Of a stretch of 64,000 nt of DNA, positions 60,929 to 64,000 are shown one piece after another. How positions within the stretch are numbered: the stretch's first letter is position 1; every line of letters begins with the position of its first letter. A program made the position numbers and the translations under genes. The DNA comes from Gordonia hydrophobica NBRC 16057. GTDB lineage: Bacteria; Actinomycetota; Actinomycetes; Mycobacteriales; Mycobacteriaceae. A model generated the notes under the pieces. That model had not been told where the DNA came from and did no database searches. It was given only the letters and a program-made list of their open reading frames with translations. The stretch is taken from positions 124,001 to 188,000 of the forward strand of contig NZ_BCWU01000003.1 in assembly GCF_001592365.1 (NCBI RefSeq), written 5' to 3'.

Positions 60929-61650
60929 CAGCAACGCCCTCGACTCGGGATTCACCGACGCCGACATCAAGAACGCAGTCCGGGGAGGCGAGCTCATCAT
61001 CGCCTGTCGCGGCGAGTACGTGCCGACCGCGGATCTGCCGGAACCAGGTTGGCGGCGTGACCAGGAGATCTACCGTCGACGATCCCTCTCCGCGGCGGAC
61101 ATCGACGACGCCGTCCTCACCCACCAGTCCGCCGCTGCCGTCCACCGGCTCGCCCTGTTGAAACCCGACATCCAACGGGTCCACGTCGGCGTCACCCGCA
61201 GTTCGAGCGGAAAGCGCCGACCGACCCGACATGTCCACTGCGGCCTCGACGCCGACGACATCCTGATCATCGACGGCGTCCGCGTCACCAGTCTCGCTCG
61301 GACCGCCGTGGACGTTGCGATCGCCGCCGACCTGACGGGCGCCACCGCCTTCGCCTGCGCGCTGGCGGTCTTCGACTCCGCGCTACGAGCCGGCGCCACT
61401 AGCGACGAACTCCAGGAGATGCTCGAGCGACGTCGACAACCCGGCGTCGTACGGGCACGACAGGCGCTCCGTTTCGCCGACGGCGACTCGGCGAATCCCG
61501 GCGAATCGTGGAGCCGCGCCCAGATGATCCAAGGAGCGCTGCCGATTCCGCTCCTACAGCGGCTCGTCGAAGTGTTCGGTCAGGCCTACTACAGCGACTA
61601 CGAGTGGGACCGCCGGGTGATCGGCGAGTTCGACGGCGAGGGCAAGGGCC
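60921..61650 (+). pseudogene. 3'-truncated AbiEi-like (DUF559-type) gene without a stop
   Basis: An unbroken frame starting GTG GTG (60921, GGAG 6 bases upstream) encodes about 243 residues: NALDSGFTDADIKNAVRGGE LIIACRGEYV, an AbiEi-like winged-helix start; then VHVGVTRSSSGKRRP, IDGVRVTSLARTAVDVAIAA, VRARQALRFADGD and WDRRVIGEFDGEGKG. That is the order of the actinobacterial type-IV-antitoxin-AbiEi-like/DUF559 family. After GEFDGEGKG the family continues with a nuclease-like end; here the reading frame runs instead through the P2 palindrome and antisense through rpoC with no in-frame stop to the end of the window. I therefore call it broken. Ends are approximate. Confidence 0.65.
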
Positions 61651-61684
61651 CTGCACCGCGCCGGGCTCCTCTGACACCCCGCCG

Positions 61685-61784
61685 CGCACCACTTGCCGAC
61701 GAACCGCACCACTTCTGTTTCCCGCACTTGGTCGCGACCGAATGCGGGAAACAGAAGTGGTGCGACTCGATCAGAAGTGGTGCG
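61685..61784. repeat. Nested palindrome P2
   Basis: Core palindrome at 61705-61764 (28 of 30 pairs), left arm CGCACCACTTCTGTTTCCCG then CACTTGGTCG. An outer pair, CGCACCACTT (61685-61694) with AAGTGGTGCG (61775-61784), flanks it, so it can form a large cruciform or RNA hairpin. It is a second copy of P1. Confidence 0.78.
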
Positions 61785-61790
61785 CCAACG

Positions 61791-61829
61791 ACGACGGTCC
61801 CGCTCCCCTGTGGGGAACGGGACCGTCGT
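61791..61829 (-). terminator. rpoC terminator hairpin
   Basis: ACGACGGTCCCG pairs perfectly with CGGGACCGTCGT, and CTCCCC with GGGGAA around a small loop. It starts 12 bases past the rpoC stop codon. Confidence 0.8.
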
Positions 61830-61841
61830 CAGTGGTTCAGA

Positions 61842-64000
61842 TCAGCGGAAGTCGCTGCCGAAGCCGTAGTCGTCCAGCGGAACGGCGGCACCGCTCGGGG
61901 CGCCGAAGGCGCCGTCCGGGCTGTAGTAGGTGTCGTCGTAGGTCGGCAGGGCGTACGCCGCTGCACGAGCCTCTTCGGTCGGCTGGACCTCGATGTTGCG
62001 GTAGCGGTTGATACCGGTACCGGCCGGGATCAACTTACCGATGATCACGTTCTCCTTGAGGCCCACGAGCTTGTCGCTACGGCTGTTGATGGCCGCATCG
62101 GTGAGCACGCGCGTGGTCTCCTGGAACGACGCCGCGGACAGCCACGAATCGGTGGCCAGCGAGGCCTTCGTGATGCCCATGAGGACCGGACGGCCGGCAG
62201 CCGGCTCCCCGCCCTCGGCGACGACGGACCGGTTGGCCGCCTCGAACTCGGCACGCTCGGTGAGCGAACCCGGCAGGAACTCGGTGGCGCCGGAGTCGAT
62301 GATCGTCACGCGACGCAGCATCTGGCGGACGATGGTCTCGACGTGCTTGTCGTGGATCGACACACCCTGGCTCCGGTACACCTCCTGGACCTCGTTGACG
62401 AGGTGGATCTGCACCTGGCGCGGACCCATGACACGCAGCACCTCGTGCGGATCGGCAGCGCCCTCGAGGAGCTGCTGCCCCACCTCGACGTGGTCGCCGT
62501 CGGCCAGCAGACGCTCGCTGCCGTCCTCCTGCTTGAAGACGCGCAGACGCTGACGCTTCGAGAGCTTGTCGTACACGACCTCGTCGCTGCCGTCGTCCGG
62601 GATGATCGTGATCTTGTAGAACCGATCGTCGTCTTCCATGCGGATCCGACCCGAGACCTCGGCGATCGGGGCCTTGCCCTTGGGGACGCGGGCCTCGAAC
62701 AGCTCGGTGACACGCGGCAGACCGCCGGTGATGTCGTCACCGACACCACCCTGGTGGAACGTACGCATCGTCAGCTGGGTACCGGGCTCACCGATCGACT
62801 GTGCGGCGATGATGCCCACGGCCTCGCCGATATCGACGAGCTTGCCGGTCGCCATCGAACGGCCGTAGCAGCAGGCGCAGACGCCGGTGCCGGTGGCACA
62901 GGTGAGGACCGAGCGGACCTTGACCTCGGTGACGCCCGCTGCGAGGAGAGCCTCGATGGCGGGATCGCCCAGGTCGTGCCCCTTCTCGACGACGACGTTG
63001 CCGTCGGCGTCGCGCGCATCGGTGGCCAGGGTGCGGGCGTACGCCGAGGTCTCGACGTGCGCATCACGGATGATGCTGCCGTCTGCCTGCTTCTCGCCCA
63101 GCGGAACCAGGATGCCGCGCTCGGTGCCACAGTCGGTCTCGCGGACGATGACGTCCTGCGACACGTCCACCAGACGACGGGTCAGGTAACCCGAGTCGGC
63201 GGTGCGCAGTGCGGTGTCCGCCAGACCCTTGCGGGCGCCGTGCGTGTTGATGAAGTACTCGGCGACGGTCAGGCCCTCGCGGAACGACGACTTGATCGGA
63301 CGCGGGATGAACTCACCCTTCGGGTTCGTCACCAGGCCCTTCATACCCGACAGGTTGCGCACCTGAGTCATGTTGCCCGTGGCGCCCGACTTCGGGATCA
63401 TCGTGATCGGGTTGTCGTCCGGGTAGTAGTCCTCGAGCGCCTTACCGACCTCTTCGGTGGCCTGCTTCCAGATCTCCACCAGTGCGTCGCGACGCTCGTC
63501 CGGGGTCAGACCGCCGCGCTGGAACTTGCGCTCCAGGCCGTCGGCCCGCTCCTCGTAACGCTCCAGGATCTCGGCCTTGGCCGGCGGAACCAGAACGTCC
63601 GACATCGAGACGGTGACACCCGAACGCGTGGCCCAGTAGAAGCCGACGTCCTTCAGCTTGTCGACGGTCTGTGCGACGACGATCATCGGGTAGCGCTCGG
63701 CGAGATCGTTGATGATCACGGCCTGACGCTTCTTCGGCATCTGCTCGTCGATGAACGGGTAGTCCTTCGGCAGCAGCTCGTTGAACATCACGCGACCCAG
63801 GGTGGTCATGGTCTCCCATGCCTGACCGCGGGTCCAGCCCTCCGGGAAGAGCTCCGCCTCGACGTCGGCGGGCGGACGCTGCTGCGTCAGCCGCACCTTG
63901 ATCTTGGACTGGATGGTCAGCTCGCCCAAGTCGACGGCCATGATGGCCTCGGCCGGGCTCGAGTAGACGCCGCGCTCGATGTCGTCGTCGGTGGCCGGGG
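61842..64000 (-). CDS. rpoC: DNA-directed RNA polymerase subunit beta', C-terminal part
   Basis: The frame stays open past 64000, so the 5' part is off-window. About 719 residues are visible of the roughly 1315 in actinobacteria. Visible: the zinc-binding set ([30 protein letters not shown]), the trigger loop [25 protein letters not shown], and the C-terminus with [40 protein letters not shown]. It ends [14 protein letters not shown], as in the family. Rifamycin-compensatory and general housekeeping gene; rpoB would lie upstream. Confidence 0.98.
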   Translation of the reverse strand, partial: PATDDDIERGVYSSPAEAIMAVDLGELTIQSKIKVRLTQQRPPADVEAELFPEGWTRGQAWETMTTLGRVMFNELLPKDYPFIDEQMPKKRQAVIINDLAERYPMIVVAQTVDKLKDVGFYWATRSGVTVSMSDVLVPPAKAEILERYEERADGLERKFQRGGLTPDERRDALVEIWKQATEEVGKALEDYYPDDNPITMIPKSGATGNMTQVRNLSGMKGLVTNPKGEFIPRPIKSSFREGLTVAEYFINTHGARKGLADTALRTADSGYLTRRLVDVSQDVIVRETDCGTERGILVPLGEKQADGSIIRDAHVETSAYARTLATDARDADGNVVVEKGHDLGDPAIEALLAAGVTEVKVRSVLTCATGTGVCACCYGRSMATGKLVDIGEAVGIIAAQSIGEPGTQLTMRTFHQGGVGDDITGGLPRVTELFEARVPKGKAPIAEVSGRIRMEDDDRFYKITIIPDDGSDEVVYDKLSKRQRLRVFKQEDGSERLLADGDHVEVGQQLLEGAADPHEVLRVMGPRQVQIHLVNEVQEVYRSQGVSIHDKHVETIVRQMLRRVTIIDSGATEFLPGSLTERAEFEAANRSVVAEGGEPAAGRPVLMGITKASLATDSWLSAASFQETTRVLTDAAINSRSDKLVGLKENVIIGKLIPAGTGINRYRNIEVQPTEEARAAAYALPTYDDTYYSPDGAFGAPSGAAVPLDDYGFGSDFR

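Noticed and set aside
61708..64000. The part of the AbiEi-like frame antisense to rpoC as genuine coding sequence.
   Set aside because: Openness follows from rpoC codon bias; the translation after about 61650 does not resemble the family and reads through a palindrome.

Overview
The window is high-GC actinobacterial DNA with dense genes, many 4-bp ATGA/GTGA stop-start overlaps and frequent GTG starts. An antigen-85-type esterase, DUF3558 and DUF4333 lipoproteins, FprB- and DinB2-type proteins, F420-type oxidoreductases, an NDMA-dependent alcohol dehydrogenase and a CYP51 cluster in mycobacterial order all point to a mycolate-containing member of the Mycobacteriales, such as Gordonia or a relative. 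This placement is inference. I saw no tRNA, rRNA, CRISPR array, integrase or insertion-sequence transposase.

Region 1 (1-17.3 kb) looks like a catabolic island. It holds the 3' part of a Baeyer-Villiger monooxygenase, two closely related FCD/GntR regulators, enoyl-CoA hydratase, acyl-CoA ligase, a PPOX-fold flavoprotein, a complete LivFGHM-type ABC importer with two tandem binding lipoproteins, a SnoaL-like protein, an NDMA-type alcohol dehydrogenase, an MFS transporter, an SMP-30 lactonase, an alpha/beta hydrolase and an EthD-like protein. Together they suggest import of an alcohol or ketone, oxidation, Baeyer-Villiger ring opening, lactone or ester hydrolysis, CoA activation and beta-oxidation. 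Four of its promoter regions carry an AT-rich 15-mer of the form CTATnATnATnATAG, so the island is probably one regulon.

Region 2 (17.4-28.2 kb) begins with a secreted glycine-rich protein. It continues with an Atu/Liu-like operon: AtuA-family protein, two acyl-CoA dehydrogenases, the beta and biotin-carrying alpha subunits of an acyl-CoA carboxylase, enoyl-CoA hydratase and TetR. This suits carboxylation-dependent breakdown of methyl-branched acyl-CoAs from isoprenoids or leucine. Palindromic repeats lie in its gaps, and one has become coding sequence inside the biotin carboxylase.

Region 3 (28.3-43.4 kb) centres on a CYP51 locus in the order known from M. tuberculosis Rv0763c-Rv0771: ferredoxin, CYP51, SDR, CYP123-like, TetR, then divergently aldehyde dehydrogenase, SDR, beta-hydroxyacid dehydrogenase and carboxymuconolactone-decarboxylase-like protein. 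Thioesterases, an amidohydrolase, a quinone oxidoreductase and a methyltransferase surround it.

Region 4 (43.8-49.5 kb) is a minus-strand operon: FprB-type ferredoxin-reductase, family 4 glycosyltransferase, methyltransferase, alpha/alpha-toroid protein and F420-type LLM protein. A KstR-like box lies upstream. Region 5 (49.6-64 kb) is mixed housekeeping and envelope DNA: acyl-ACP thioesterase, DUF3558 lipoproteins (one fused to an S4 RNA-binding domain), flavodoxin, DMT transporter, OsmC, SixA, deaminase, a DinB2-like polymerase with Gln at the steric-gate position, a large unknown secreted protein and an antigen-85-like esterase. A 3'-broken AbiEi-like gene between two long palindromes follows, then the 3' part of rpoC on the minus strand.
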